From: Plasmodiophora brassicae
Lineage: Eukaryota; Endomyxa; Phytomyxea; Plasmodiophorida; Plasmodiophoridae
Assembly: GCA_039704465.1 (NCBI GenBank)
Contig: JASFAU010000016.1
Span: 310,001 to 374,000 of the forward strand
Reading direction: 5' to 3'
Length of the DNA stretch: 64,000 nucleotides
Each line of letters starts with the position of its first letter. Within the stretch, counting starts at the first letter, position 1. Under the pieces are notes generated by a model that saw nothing but the letters and a program-made list of their open reading frames with translations, was not told the DNA's origin and did not search any database. Below are positions 21,176 through 32,740 of this stretch, piece by piece. Both the position numbers and the translations under genes were made by a program.

Positions 21176-24100
21176 TCACCGGCTACCCCTCCGGTCTGTT
21201 ACTGTGGCACCCGGCGCCAGCGGCGGTAGGTCGGGCCGGGCGTTGGGGCGAGCACCGCCGCCCCGTTGCTTGTTCGTCTTGACGACCTGCATGACGCCGA
21301 CGCGCGGGTTCGCCCCGAACCGCTCGTTATAGTTCTTCTCGCGGTTCGCCAGCTCCAGCTTGAACAGCTTCATGTCGCTCATGACCTGGTCGACCACCTC
21401 CTGCTGGTGGGCCGACAGCTTTTCCAGCTCCTGGATCCGCTCCACGTCTTCGCGGCGCGACTCCCGGTTCCGGAACCGCGTCTCGATCGCGTCGATCCGC
21501 CTGCGTACGTTGTAGAGCTCGCCCTCCAGCTGCTCCTTCTCGTGGTCGAACTCCGCCTGCCGGGCCTGCAGCGCCTGCCGATGCTCACGTTCCAGGCGCT
21601 CGATGCTGGCCGCTGATCGGAACGCGGCGTCGCGGCCCCGATCTTCCAGGTCTTGCATCTGGTGCTGAAGTTGTTCGATGTCTGACACACACACACCGCT
21701 GGTCAGGGCGACGTCATCGTGTGACATGACGAGCTGGTATCGGACTTGTTCGTGCTCGGCCCAGCTCGATCTTCTTCGCCTCCAGCATGGCCGACACCTC
21801 GTCGACCTTGCTCTTCGACGACAGTACGATCTCCTCCATGCGATCGTCGCGCCGGCCGATCTCCGCTCGCAACCCATCCATCTCGCGACGATGCGCGCTG
21901 TGTCCACCCGACACACATCAGCGACATCACGACGCAATCAACGCAGACGCAGCGCGCGTTACCCATCGGCTTTGGAGAGTTCGGCGCGGTGCCTGGCTCG
22001 CTCTTCGTCTAACTGCATCTCGAAGTCGACCTTGCACTTCTCCAGTGCCGCCTTGGTCTCCGACGAGGCCTGTTTCGCCGCCAACCGCAACCGCTCCTGC
22101 TTCGCAGTCAGCCGCGAACGTCGTCCCGAACAAGGTGGCGCATCCCACCTCATGCAGCCTTCCCATGTCCTGCATGGCTCGTTCCAGTTCGCCTCGCTGC
22201 CGGCCCAGCTGGGCGGCCATCTCCAGCTGCGACGCCTGCCGCTCCTTCACAATCGCATCCTGTAACCTGTGCCACGGTCAGGAGCACGAGCGGCAGACAG
22301 AACCCGTCACATCCTTACGCCTGCTGCGCGCGTTCGCGTTCCATCTCGAGGGCCGACGCGTGCTCAGCTAGAAGTCGACGAACGGCCATATCGTGGGCGG
22401 CTTTCAGCTCGAGGACGACCCGGTCGCGTTCAGCAACGGTCTCGAGGACGATGGCATTGTTGGCGCGCGCCGCTTCGTGCAGGGCAGCCTCGTGGGCGTC
22501 GGCCATCTTGCGCAAGCGCTCCTCGCGATCCTGCACCGACGAGTCCAACGCCGATTGTGCCGCACGGTACCGATCGGCAACGTCGCGCGCGTCACCTTCC
22601 GCCTGCGCCCGCAACGCCCGCTCTTGACCAAGGTCGTTCTGCATCGCGTCCAGCTCCCGGCGCGACATAGCCAGCTCCTAAGCGACGACGTCGACGCTGA
22701 GTTCCAAACGGACACCGCTGCGACGAAACGACGAAAAACCTGCTCCAACTCGTCGATGGACCGCTTGGCGGCGTCCAGCGTCGTGTTCGCGTTCTGGCTC
22801 AGGTGCTGGATCAGGTCCAGGCGGTCGGCCTCCCACCGATCCTGGGCCGCTGAGAATGCCGAGCGCGCCTGCCCACCACGCTCGTTAGCGTTACCATCAG
22901 CACCTAGGCAACCGGGCCGACCTTTGCCCTTTCGGATTCGACCGCTTCGGCCAGGGCGCGCTTGCCACGCTGCTCTTCATCGACAAGCCGGGCCTGCCAC
23001 TGTCGTTCCGCAGCGACCCGTCGATCGCCCTCGTCGACCAGTCGCTGATCGCGCTCCTGGATGACGTTGCGGAGCATCGTGACCTCGCGTTCGAGCGTCT
23101 CCTTCGCCGTTGACCATTCGGCAACGCGCTCCTGAAGGTCCCGCTCCATGTCGGCTTTCATGGCATCGGCCTTGGCGCGTTCAGCGTTCACGGCGTCATC
23201 GAGCTGGCGTTGCCTGGCTTCCATGGCCGACTGCTGCGCTCGAAGATCGTCGCCCGCGCGTTGCTTGATGGACTCGCACTGCCTTGCGAGGTTCGCCGCC
23301 CATTCCTCTTCGGACCGTCGTAGCTCGTCCTGCATCTGGTGCCGGGCCCACTGCGATTCGGCGCGCTCCCGTGCTAGCTCGGCCTGCAACTCATCCCGTT
23401 CCTTCTCCAGCGCCGTGGTCGTCGCCACCGCCGCCATCAGCTGGCGCTTGACCGCGTCCAGCTGCTGGGCCAGCTGGTCGATCTCCTGCGATCGCGCGCT
23501 GAGATCCCGCTGCAGGCCGGCCACGTTCTCGTTCGCCTTGCGAAGGTCGTCGACCCGATCAGCGAGTTCGGTCTGGACGGCCTCCAGCTGCCGGCGAAGC
23601 TCACGTTCCGTTGCCGTCCGCGCCGAACTGGCCGCCTCCAGCGCCTTGCTCGACGATATGCGCTCGTCAGCGAGCTGGCCGAGCACGATCTCGTATTCGC
23701 GATCACGGGTCGCCAAGCGTTCTCGGGTCTCCAGAACCGTCGCATCCCGCTTGGCACAGTCGTCTTGCAAGACGGCGACCTTCGCCTCCAGGTCAGAAAT
23801 CGTCTTGGAGCGCTCGGTAAGCGCTCTGCGGTGCTCGGCACGTTCACCGTCGAACGAGGCCGCCAGCTGTCGCACCTCGTCGTTGGCTTTGATGAGGTCA
23901 GCGGTCATCATCGCTTTGTAGGCGGCGAGCTGCGAGCGCAGGCCACTGATCTGGGCGTCCTTGTCGGCGACCTGGGCGGCGCGGTCCGCCTCTGCGGCCC
24001 GCAGGACGCGTTCGTTCTCCTGGCGAAGTTCGTCGAGCGCACGGGCGCGCTCTTTGGCGAGGCAGGCACGAAGTTGGTCCTCGGCGCGGCACCGCTCCGC

Positions 24101-24750
24101 CAGCATCGCGTTGTAATTCTCGTTGCTGCTCGTCACGACCGACTCCACCTCCACCTTGCACTTTTCGCGAACCTCGGCGATCTTCGCCTCGCTGTGCCGC
24201 TCGACCTTCTGCACCGCCTTCTCCAGCTCCTTGACTCGAAGAGCAAACTGTGCCTGTTGAATCAGAGCGCTTTCGCAGCGGGACACACAGCAGGCCCTAC
24301 GTCTTTCTTTGCTTTGCGAACGCCGTTCTTGATGGATTCGATCTTGGCAACGGCGTCGTTCTGGATGGCGGTCTCGCGTTCCTTGGCTTTGGCGAGGGTG
24401 TCGACGAGGGCGGCCTTCATGGCCGCGTTCTCCTGCGCGCGAACGTGCTCGACTTCTGCGAGCTTCTTCTCGAAGGCTGTGCGGTCGAACTGGCGCTGGA
24501 CCTGGTCCTGGAACTTGGTCATCTTGGCGTAGGCGTCCTTGAGGATCTGGTCGATTTCCGTCTCGTACGACTGCTGCAGGCCCTTGACCTCGCTCATGTG
24601 GTCCTCGTTCTTCGTGTTCAGGTGATAGATCACTTTCGTCAACTGGGCGATCTTCTTGCTCATCTTCAGGTGCAGGTCGTTGCTGTCGCCGCCGCCATCG
24701 AGGGCAGCCGCCCCAGGCAACGGCGCCCGCCCCGTCTTCAACATGGTCAC
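21176..24750 (-). CDS. FAM184: FAM184-family long coiled-coil protein
   Basis: The N-terminus contains DLHLKMSKKIAQLTKVIYHL followed by NTKNEDH, an almost exact FAM184A/B signature, then a continuous heptad-rich coiled coil through several exons to about 21180. Introns occur near 24255-24290, 22890-22910, 22670-22690, 22270-22315, 22010-22120 and 21690-21750 by frame change. The core exon (about 22904-24240) alone encodes more than 400 residues of uninterrupted coiled coil, rich in Ala, Glu, Arg and Gln. FAM184 proteins are poorly characterised but widespread in flagellated eukaryotes. The neighbouring IFT27 fits a flagellar context, though that link is only an inference. Confidence 0.8.
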
Positions 24751-24861
24751 TATGGCACACGGGCCTAATTAATCTCTATGTTGAGGTACTATGACGATCC
24801 TTGTCCAGAAATGACTATCACCATGGACGATCTGCCAGCCTGGAGTCAAACATGACATTCA

Positions 24862-27006
24862 TTACCGACATGGTGTTCTCGACAGGATGCTGGCTGCCAG
24901 TTGAAAGTCTGCCAGCGTGATACGGTCCGCATTCCGGTCCCGTTGAAGAGCGGACAGGCCGGCCCGGTGAACCAACGACGACAGCTGGGCTCCCGTTGGA
25001 CAATCGCACGCATCGACTACGTTTTCAAGGCGGATGTCATCGTCAAGAGGCATTCCCGCCGTCAACTCGCGGAGGATATCTATCCGATCGTCCCTCGTTG
25101 GCATCGGCAACTCAAGCATAAGGTCGAATCGTCCTGGGAACGTATGCATTACATCGCGTTTCTCGTCAATGCGCAAGTAAGCAATACCTGGACGCAGCAA
25201 CGCTGAATCGATAAGATCAATGCGGTTCGACGACGCCAGGAGGAAGACGCCAATGCGATCCTCGACGCCATCGAGCTCATTCAGCAGCGTCGACAGGACT
25301 CGTGACTGAACACCGGAATCGTCTGGAGCCTCCCTTTCACGGGACGCAGCAATCGCATCTTACGATGGGGTTAGAATACAACGGACCGACGATGTGGAAC
25401 ACACAACGAACGCCGACCTATGTCATCGAAAAACAGGACACACGGCGTCATGCTCCTTGCTTGTCGAAACAGCTGCCGTATGCGCGCCTCGCTCTCGCCA
25501 TAGTACTTGGATAGCAGATCGGCCCCGTTCACGGGGACAAAGTTGAGAAACGGGTCGTGCGACAACGTTCGCGCCAGCAGCGTCTTCCCGCAACCAGATG
25601 GGCTAGGCAGGCGACAGCGTCAGGAACTGGAAATGAGCAGCGGCGAACATTAAGCAATACCCATGAAGGAGGACCCCGTTGATCAGGGACACCTGTCCAG
25701 TTTGATGTCCGACCCACTGCTCTCGAATTGTGTTAAACCTCTTGCGAGCAGCTTGATACCCGCCGAAACGATGCCTGTACTTGGAGGTATTCGGCCGACG
25801 AGGTGCAGCATCGTCAAACAGCGCTTTGTTGCCAATAGACTGACCCGTCTGATGGCACACAGTCCACACCCGCCGACATCTACGACATTTCGATTAGGCG
25901 AACTGTCACAAGCTCAGTGAGACACAGATCCCATACAAGCCTACGAGGTCTCCCGCGAGACTGCCAGGCGTCGTTTGTGCGACGTGAGCGCACAAATCGT
26001 TCAGAGCGTCTCCTTGAACGTGTCCCTGTAGGAGGTTTCGGATGATGGACAAGCGAGTTGTGTAAGTCGGTACAGGGACGGAGACGTGTGTTGAAAATCG
26101 AGTGCAATTGCCCGATAAAAGAAGCGATGAATCGCTCGCAACGGTGATGGTTGCAATCACGTCAGCATGGCCCTCAGCAAACGCAATTGCTGGGAACACA
26201 TCGTCCATGCCAAGAAGTTCAACGTCATCAAGAACGATTACAAACGGTCGTTGGCGCTGCTCAGCAATAATCTGTTCCACACGCCGGCGCATGTCGATAC
26301 ATCCAGCGATGAATGCGTACGGTAAGCGGGAACGCCGGGCAAGCGAGCGGACCATCGTCGTCTTCCCAGCACCACGAGGACCGCTAACCAGTACAGGTCC
26401 AGTTCTGCGAGCGAAATTCAACAACTGTCTCTTTTCGTCGCTCACGTCCGATCGCTGAAGTTCCGACAGCGTCGCTGGAACCAGTGCATGTCAGCGTACC
26501 GCCGCGAGCAACCTGATGCAATAGGGCTCTTACAATCCAACTCCAGCAGGCTTGCTGCTATGTCCACGTCCAACGCTGGACCGTCTTGACATTGGACTTC
26601 GACGACCGTATCGTCAGTGACAAACGCGTACTCACCGTCATGCAGCTGCCGAACGCCAGCTGCATCATCCAGGCACAGCACCTCGACGACAGTGTGCAGG
26701 TCGTCGTCCGACCCTCCCGGGAAACACATTCCGCAGACAACAGGTAGATCACCTGAACGGAGCAATGAGCTTCCCCAGCATCGACCCGACAGGAGCGCAG
26801 CCCGAACCCAGACAGTCCCGACTGCCGCCCGACACCCGGATCGAGTACGCAGCGACGCGCCGACCGAGGCGCCGAACGCTGGCGGGGCGCGACCCCCATT
26901 TCGCACCGCGCGTGAACGCGACGAACGGCAGCTGCACGTGGCGGTCGCCCCGGTCCCAGACACACCAGACGTGGCCGACGCCGTCATCGACGACGGCAGC
27001 CATCAT
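24862..27006 (-). CDS. Divergent tandem AAA+ ATPase (PEX1/SPATA5L1-like)
   Basis: Two ATPase domains. D1: Walker [13 protein letters not shown], Walker [13 protein letters not shown]2: LINGVLLHG spliced to [13 protein letters not shown] gives Walker A, followed by [21 protein letters not shown], Walker B CVLFFDDI, sensor-1 [11 protein letters not shown], and LLRPG spliced to [10 protein letters not shown], with the C-terminal lid ending near 24862. The second acidic Walker B residue is Asp, not Glu, in both rings, which may slow hydrolysis. The first exons (about 26530-27006, start MMAAVVDD) encode a small N-terminal domain. The D1 'VLDDVE' and the D2 lid recall PEX1; SPATA5L1 is the alternative. 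A PEX1 role (peroxisomal receptor export) would need the N-domain and a PEX6 partner to be shown. Confidence 0.65.
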
Positions 27007-27114
27007 TCCCGAATGACGGCAAAAATGCACCCTGGCCATGCAGTCAGCACCGTCGGCGGGCGCAGGTCGAACCCGCGCCGCCGCGTGTCGGACTTCCGCA
27101 ACGACTGCGCCCGG

Positions 27115-27987
27115 ATGAACGCCTTGAAGGTCAGCGCCGCCGTCGTCGTCGCCGTCGCCATCGTCGCGTCCGTGCTGCGGTCAAGGATCGACACGTGGCA
27201 TGATGATCGGGAAGCGTCGCTGTTCCTGGCTGCGTTGTCCGGCGACGCGATGTCGCTTCATGCTGCGGCGACCGGCAACGGCACCGTGCCGCTACGCGAT
27301 CTCAGGGACAGGTACGGGAACACTCTCCTGCATGTACGTAGTCGGTGCCACCTGTGTCAGGACGGTGTTCTGATGCGCCAGGCAGTGGGCGGCGAAGGGC
27401 GGGCACATCAATTTGTGCGCTTGGCTGCTGGAGGCGCCTCAAGGCCTGAACCTGCATGCCGTCAACAATGCCGGGACGCCTGCGTTGCACTGGGCCGTGT
27501 ATTCCGTGGCGAATGGCGCCAAGCTGATCGAGATGCTGGTGGAGCGCGGCGCCAACGTGAATGCGGCCAACGATCGTCTTGAAACGGTTGGTCGACGTGC
27601 GCTGACGCGGCATCCATAACCGGAATTGACCAGAGAGTGTGTCCTAGGCGTTGCATTGGGCAGTGGAATGGGATCGTCCGAAAAGCGTTGCCGCCCTGCT
27701 TCGTGCTGGTGCCGAACCAAACATGCCTGACGTGAACCAGGACCGTCCTCTGCATCGGATCCCCAGCGAGTGCACTGCGTCGATGAGGTAGACGGGTCTC
27801 ATTGCCATTCCCGGAGCATCGCTTTGATCCGGTCGTTAGTTGTGGAGCAATCTTGAAGGAGCTCCTCAAGTTTAAGGCCGATGCTGCCGCTGTGAACTCG
27901 TTTGGGCGCATGGCCCTTGCCCACCTCGATTGGGCCTCCGATCTGACCGTCCCCTCGTCATCATTGAACCCGGCGGCTACAGAATGA
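27115..27987 (+). CDS. Membrane-anchored ankyrin-repeat protein
   Basis: Starts with a signal anchor (ALKVSAAVVVAVAIVASVL) followed by about five ankyrin repeats. Splicing rebuilds canonical repeats: GNTLLH joined to WAAKGGHINLCAWLLEA, then GTPALHWAV...LVERGANVN, then ALHWAVEWDRPKSVAALLRAG and DRPLHR, and after the last intron CGAILKELLKFKADAAAVN. Introns lie near 27334-27384, 27584-27648 and 27788-27838. The protein ends at about 27987. Ankyrin repeats mediate protein contacts; with a signal anchor it is probably on the secretory or plasma membrane. No enzymatic domain is seen. Confidence 0.75.
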
Positions 27988-28820
27988 TATAGTATAAACG
28001 TCGGCGGAGCGCCAATGGCGAGTGATGTTCAACGACATTTCGTAGGGCGGTCATCTGGCTAAGCCTTTCTCATTACCAGCGCTGCTGGTGGTTGTAGGTC
28101 CCCATTCCCTACCGTCATTTCCTTCCACTGCCGTCTTTCTGGTGTTCCTCTGCCTTCCCTTTGTAGCCCTAGTTCCTAGCGCCCCCCTGACCACCCTTTC
28201 CCTTCCCATCCCTATGTCTACTGTCGTCTCTCCTACAAGATCTCCACGATAAGGTCTCTCACTTCATTCCAGAGCCGTTCCTTCCTGCAGCCACTCTGTG
28301 GTTGGTGGACCAGTCAGCTTCACCACGGGTCGCGGCCAACCGCTCGGACCATGACGCATTCGATCGCAACGGAGTAGAACGTGTCTCAGATTGTGTCACC
28401 GTATTGGGTAACGGCCGCGCGTACCTGGCAACCCCCGTTGTGGTGGGCGTCGTTCGGTTCCACTCGGGACCAGTGAAAGAAATGCCACACCAAAACGACG
28501 GTTTGGACGCCTTAACCATCAGGTACGGCTTCGAATCCACCCTGCCTAATCTGCGTGATAATCGCAACGCTTAGCGATAACGAGGTGACCGTGAGGCGGA
28601 GAAGCTTCAACGCCCCCACACCACGCCATCCGTGATGCACCCAGAAGACGCGCAAATGGATCTGGAACTCCCAATAGAAGGTCTATAGAGTGCAAAGGAG
28701 CACTTCTTCACGTTTGTGGTGGCAAGGTAGAGGCGCGCTAGACTGCCGCCTCTGGCAGGTCCAGGTTGTTGCTCGTGCGCCCTGCGGCCCTCTGAGTGGG
28801 ACAACAGTCAACACGGGGCT
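27988..28820. other. Intergenic, pyrimidine-rich tract, no gene seen
   Basis: About 830 bp. The stretch 28070-28260 is strongly CT-rich on the plus strand. A segment around 28060-28100 (accagcgctgctggtggttg) is a degenerate copy of sequences near 30800-30840 and 34750-34780, tying this region to the repeat block that follows. An open frame at 28302-28574 (+) has no recognisable features. Confidence 0.45.
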
Positions 28821-29671
28821 GATGTACTGACTGCTCGTACGCACCTAAAGACTATGCAACGATGAGTGTTTGCAGGGCTAAACAGGCAGCCCAAAGCCTA
28901 TAGTATGGCATACTAGTCGATGGAGCCACATGAGCGCAAAGATGTAACAGCACGGTCGAACACAAGACGGGAGTTATAGTTGCTTTTATAGAGGGCCCGG
29001 GAAGGACATGACGTTTTCGACGACGTATCCCCTGCATGGTTGTTCGCAATGCCATGTACCTGCCCAAAGCGCTGTAGGTGCCGACGTATCCACCAGCCCA
29101 GTCGTTCCTGGCGCACTCAGATTCCGTTACTGGCGAACATGACGATCAGCCGTGCAAAGCGCATCAAGCCAGGGAGCCCGAGGGTGGTCCGGTTGGGAAC
29201 AGAGATCCTGGTTAAACACGGCTCGAGCTCGTTCCGCCTGCCCATGTTTCAGCCAGAGAGTGAAGCCGAACCGTGTTTAACCAGGATCTCTGTTCCCAAC
29301 CGGATCACCCTCGGGCTCTCTGGCTTGATGCGCTTTGCACGGCGGATCGTCATGTTCGTCAGCAACGGAATCTGAGTGCGCCAGGAACGACTGGGCTGGT
29401 GGATACGTCGGCACCTACAGCGCTTTGGGCAGGTACATGGCATTGCGAACAACCATGCAGGGGATACGTCGTCGAAAACGTCATGTCCTTCCCGGGCCCT
29501 CTATAAAAGCAACTATAACTCCCGTCTTGTGTTCGACCGTGCTGTTACATCTTTGCGCTCATGTGGCTCCATCGACTAGTATGCCATACTATAGGCTTTG
29601 GGCTGCCTGTTTAGCCCTGCAAACACTCATCGTTGCATAGTCTTTAGGTGCGTACGAGCAGTCAGTACATC
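28821..29671. repeat. Large palindrome: 401-bp inverted repeat arms with 49-bp loop
   Basis: Left arm 28821-29221 and right arm 29271-29671 are near-perfect reverse complements with only a few mismatches (for example around 29180-29190 versus 29300-29310). The spacer is 29222-29270. The arms carry no convincing gene. Short frames appear twice, once per strand, because of the symmetry. A diverged, single-orientation relative of part of the arm recurs at about 33180-33420, so the arm sequence is itself a dispersed repeat. Confidence 0.93.
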
Positions 29672-29746
29672 AACGGAATCTGCACGGTTTCCTTATAGTA
29701 GATGCGAACGACTATACATTCACATCAGTCAGAGAGAAAGGGACGT

Positions 29747-30382
29747 TCAGACACAGCGGAATGTCGCGTACCTGGAAGGGCTGCCGCGATACGCCATGAA
29801 ACATTGTCGTTGGGCAAAATCGTCAATAGCGGCCCGAGTGGGAATACCAGAGGCGCCTGCGTGTGCGCTATTCGCGAAGCGGACATAAGCGCAACATGAC
29901 CCGCACGAACGGCCTGTCCCACATCTACCGTGACTTCCGACCACGACTCTCACGCCCGTTACGGGCTGGTCGTTGATCGCCCCCTTCAGGCGAACCAAAA
30001 CGGAGGGCGTCGCGACGACCGTTGCCGATGATGGGCGGAGGTCGTCCGGCTTCAGGAGCGCCAACTCGACATCGACCGTTGTCATCGGGACTGGGGCAAC
30101 CATGTGTGACGGCGTTCGGACTTGGTCTCCGGGAACCAGGCTCCAATTGTCAAACGTAGGTCGTCGATCAATATCGCCTGTGCCCACGTTACGTCGACAG
30201 ATCCATCGGTCCTGGCTCCCGGTGCCGTCCTGCGTGTTGATGGTGGTGCAAATCGAATTGGAGCAGTAATATTTGACCGGCAGGAACGGATCCTGTTCGC
30301 CGCGGGAGCGTGCCGACATGGTGTTCCGAACGTGGTGCATGAGATCATGGCCAAACAGCGTCCGATCACTGCCTTCTGCCAT
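29747..30382 (-). CDS. Unknown protein, master copy of a locally repeated ORF
   Basis: A 211-residue frame starting MAEGSDRTLFGHDLMHHVRN. I recognise no domain. Parts of it recur in degraded form: the N-terminal third at about 34630-34770, the middle (PMTTVDVELALLKP) at about 33630-33690, 33755-33800 and 34300-34360, and the stretch with a Cys-rich tail at about 33900-33960. Conservation of the reading frame among copies suggests it was once protein-coding. It may be a gene family fragment or part of an uncharacterised mobile element. No catalytic motif is seen and I assign no function. Confidence 0.35.
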   Translation of the reverse strand: MAEGSDRTLFGHDLMHHVRNTMSARSRGEQDPFLPVKYYCSNSICTTINTQDGTGSQDRWICRRNVGTGDIDRRPTFDNWSLVPGDQVRTPSHMVAPVPMTTVDVELALLKPDDLRPSSATVVATPSVLVRLKGAINDQPVTGVRVVVGSHGRCGTGRSCGSCCAYVRFANSAHAGASGIPTRAAIDDFAQRQCFMAYRGSPSRYATFRCV

Positions 30383-30730
30383 TCCTGCTGGCCACTTCCA
30401 GCGGAGACGCGATTCGGACCTGTGAACGTCTTCGACTCTGCGCGCGCTCGGCAGCGCTCATTTTCCCCGACCGGGTACTACCGGATGGCACATGCACGAG
30501 AAGCAGGCCAATCGCCGCAACCGTCAGTACCAGCGCGCAGTCGGTGGTGCTCAGGACAGGAAAGCGTGCGCATGACTCTAGAACATTGTTCTGTTAGAAT
30601 GTACGAGTCATCGTCATCCCAACGAGTGACGTATGGAAATACTGTCATCCAAAGGGCGTACAAATCCACTCGTATTCTATGCCGACTGTAGCGCTGTAGC
30701 AATGTCCCCATTGGCCCTCGTGTGACTTGG

Positions 30731-30935
30731 CGTTCAGAACTCTGCATCAAATACGAAGCAAGAGCAGCGTCATATCGTACGGCTGTCGCCTGGCTAATGC
30801 CTTGCTGATTACCAGCACTGCTGGTGATTGTAGCACACTGGAATAGGCACCAACAGGGCGATATGACGCTGCCCATCTGGGCAGCGTCATGATGGGGGCA
30901 GAAATTGCTTCGTATTTGGTGCGGAGTTCTGAACG
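30731..30935. repeat. Short inverted repeat, 31-bp arms
   Basis: Arms 30731-30761 and 30905-30935 are reverse complements with two mismatches, beginning CGTTCAGAACTC. Inside, the words gcagcgtcatatcg, cgatatgacgctgc and gcagcgtcatgatgg form further nested complementarity. The right arm touches the left edge of the next, larger palindrome. Confidence 0.8.
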
Positions 30936-32464
30936 TCGCCTAGGGCCGTCGTGCGTGAACACCAGGTCGCTGGTTCATTTAAAGTGCGACATCGAGCGCG
31001 TTGACAACGAGCTGTGCGACTCCGCCGCAGCCAATGACCTGCCGTTCCTGCTGAGCGTTCTGATTCTATGCGATACGGGGGGTCTCGCCCGCAGAACGTC
31101 GTCGTCTGGCCATGACGACGCCCGGCGACCCCAGAGACGACGACGCCGGATTCCGTCGTGACCCGCTGGACGGCGTCGACATCGGCGACGAGATTCGATT
31201 GGACACACTCCTGGCCCTGCATTCGATGCGCCTGGGGTCGCACGCCGTCTTCCACGTCGACCGCCCGTACTTGCACGCGGTCGTGCTCGGCTTTTCCGAT
31301 TTCGGGTTCGTGTTCGAGTACGTCGGCGGGAAGCGATTCTTTATGCACGCCAACCTGTACCCGAATATCGTCGCCTCTCCCTTGTTCCAGGGCGACGTCG
31401 AGCGCCCGATGGACCCACTGCCCGACGGCACACGTGTTCGGGCGGCCGTCGACGGCCGGCAAATGGAGATGATCGGCGACGCGTTCCCCTGGGCGAGGTC
31501 GATTTGGTGCACGGCGATGAGGGTTGGCGTTCCGCACGGCACGTTCGTCCACCCGTGGCAGCACCCGGCGACGATCGGCGGCCTGACGGTGCGCTTGCGA
31601 CGCGTGATGCCGTTGACGCATGGGGGTGCCTGAACGTCTCGCCCGCCTTCATCGCCCAGCACAACATGTGGCCGAACCTGCGGCCCGTGTGCGACGATGG
31701 ACCCGGGACGCAGGTTCGGCCACATGTTGTGCTGGACGATGAAAGCCGGTGAGAAGTTCAGGCGCCCCCCCTGCGGCAACGGCATCACGCGTTGCAAGCG
31801 CACCGTCAGGCTGCCGATCGTCGCCGGGTGCTGCCACGGGTGGACGAACGTGCCGTGCGGGACGCCAAGCCACATCTCGGTCGCCGTGCACCAAATCGAC
31901 TTCGCCCAGGGGAACGCGTCGCCGATCATTTTCATTTGCCGGCCGTCAACGGCCACCCGAACACAAGTGCCATCGTGCAGTAGGTCCACCGGGCGCTCGA
32001 CGTCGCCCTGGAACACGGGAGAGGCGACGATATTCGGGTACAGGTTGTCGTGCATAAAGAATCGCTTCCCGCCGACGTACTCGAACACGAACCCGAAATC
32101 GGAAGAGCCGAGCACGACCGCGTGCAAGTACGGGCCGTCGACGTGGAAGACGGCGTGCGACCCCAGGCGCATCGAATGCAGGGCCAGGAGTGTGTCCAAT
32201 CGAATCTCGTCGCCGATGTCGACGCCGTCCAGCGGGTCACGACGGAATCCGGCGTCGTCGTCTCTGGGGTCGCCGGGCGTCGTCATGGCCAGACGACGAC
32301 GTTCTGCGGGCGAGACCCCCCGTATCGCATAGAATCAGAACGCTCAGCAGGAACGGCAGGTCATTGGCTGCGGCGGAGTCGCACAGCTCGTCGTCAACAC
32401 GCTCGATGTCGCACTTTAAATGAACCAGCGCCCTGGTGTTCACGCACGACGGCCCTAGGCGACG
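30934..32464. repeat. Inverted duplication of about 750-bp arms around a partial gene copy
   Basis: Left arm about 30934-31682 and right arm about 31709-32464 are reverse complements at roughly 95 percent with small indels, with a 26-bp loop. The right arm belongs to the minus-strand gene annotated separately; the left arm is its mirror copy on the plus strand, including the ATG at 31112 that mirrors the ATG at 32286. The left copy lacks the exons upstream of about 32464, so it is a truncated duplicate. Confidence 0.92.
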
Positions 32465-32740
32465 AAGTATGTCGGCCGACATGAGTCCCATCGTCAGGGC
32501 CTCGTAGTCAGGAGCTTCCTGTTGCCGCCGCGCTTCCGTAAGCAGGACGAGCGCAAGGGGATCCTCCACGAGTTGGGCGCGTCGTGTCGTGCACCGGGTT
32601 CGGCCAGGCCGCCATCAGCGCGGACAGGTCGGCAGACGCCCGACCTGCTCCTGGACGAACCGCAGGAAGCAGTATACGCCAGCACCCGGCGCGATATGGG
32701 GTCCTCCGCTGTGAAACGACCACCGTGCGTGTCGCGATAG
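31066..32740 (-). CDS. Uncharacterised protein whose 3' exons run into the palindrome
   Basis: An exon read from about 32575 leftward gives VEDPLALVLLTEARRQQEAP and continues to ALVHLKCDIERVDDELCDS. A 31-bp intron at about 32257-32287 then leads in frame to DDAGFRRDPLDGVDIGDEIR and a long open frame with repeated beta-like segments (YLHAVVLGSSDFGFVFEYVG, VPHGTFVHPWQHPATIG). I recognise no family. The frame stays open through the loop into the mirrored arm down to 31066, which cannot be ancestral coding sequence, so the true 3' end was probably altered by the inversion. An upstream exon near 32590-32740 is likely but its splice is not resolved. A near-identical truncated copy lies in the left arm. 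Confidence 0.45.
31112..31633 (+). pseudogene. Mirror copy of the unknown gene (left palindrome arm)
   Basis: A 173-residue frame nearly identical to residues encoded at 32286-31700 on the other strand, differing at scattered positions (for example DRPYL for DGPYL, and one two-residue deletion near the IWCTA segment). It stops at the palindrome loop. Splice-equivalent upstream sequence is present to about 30934 but no further exons are, so it is a truncated duplicate. Whether it is expressed is unknown. Confidence 0.6.

Noticed and set aside
28302..28574. 90-residue plus-strand ORF
   Set aside because: No recognisable features, no neighbouring exons in frame, and it sits in repeat-derived sequence.
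31066..32286. 406-residue ORF running through the palindrome loop
   Set aside because: The second half is the mirror strand of the first, so its translation is an artefact of symmetry. Only the right-arm portion is treated as gene sequence.
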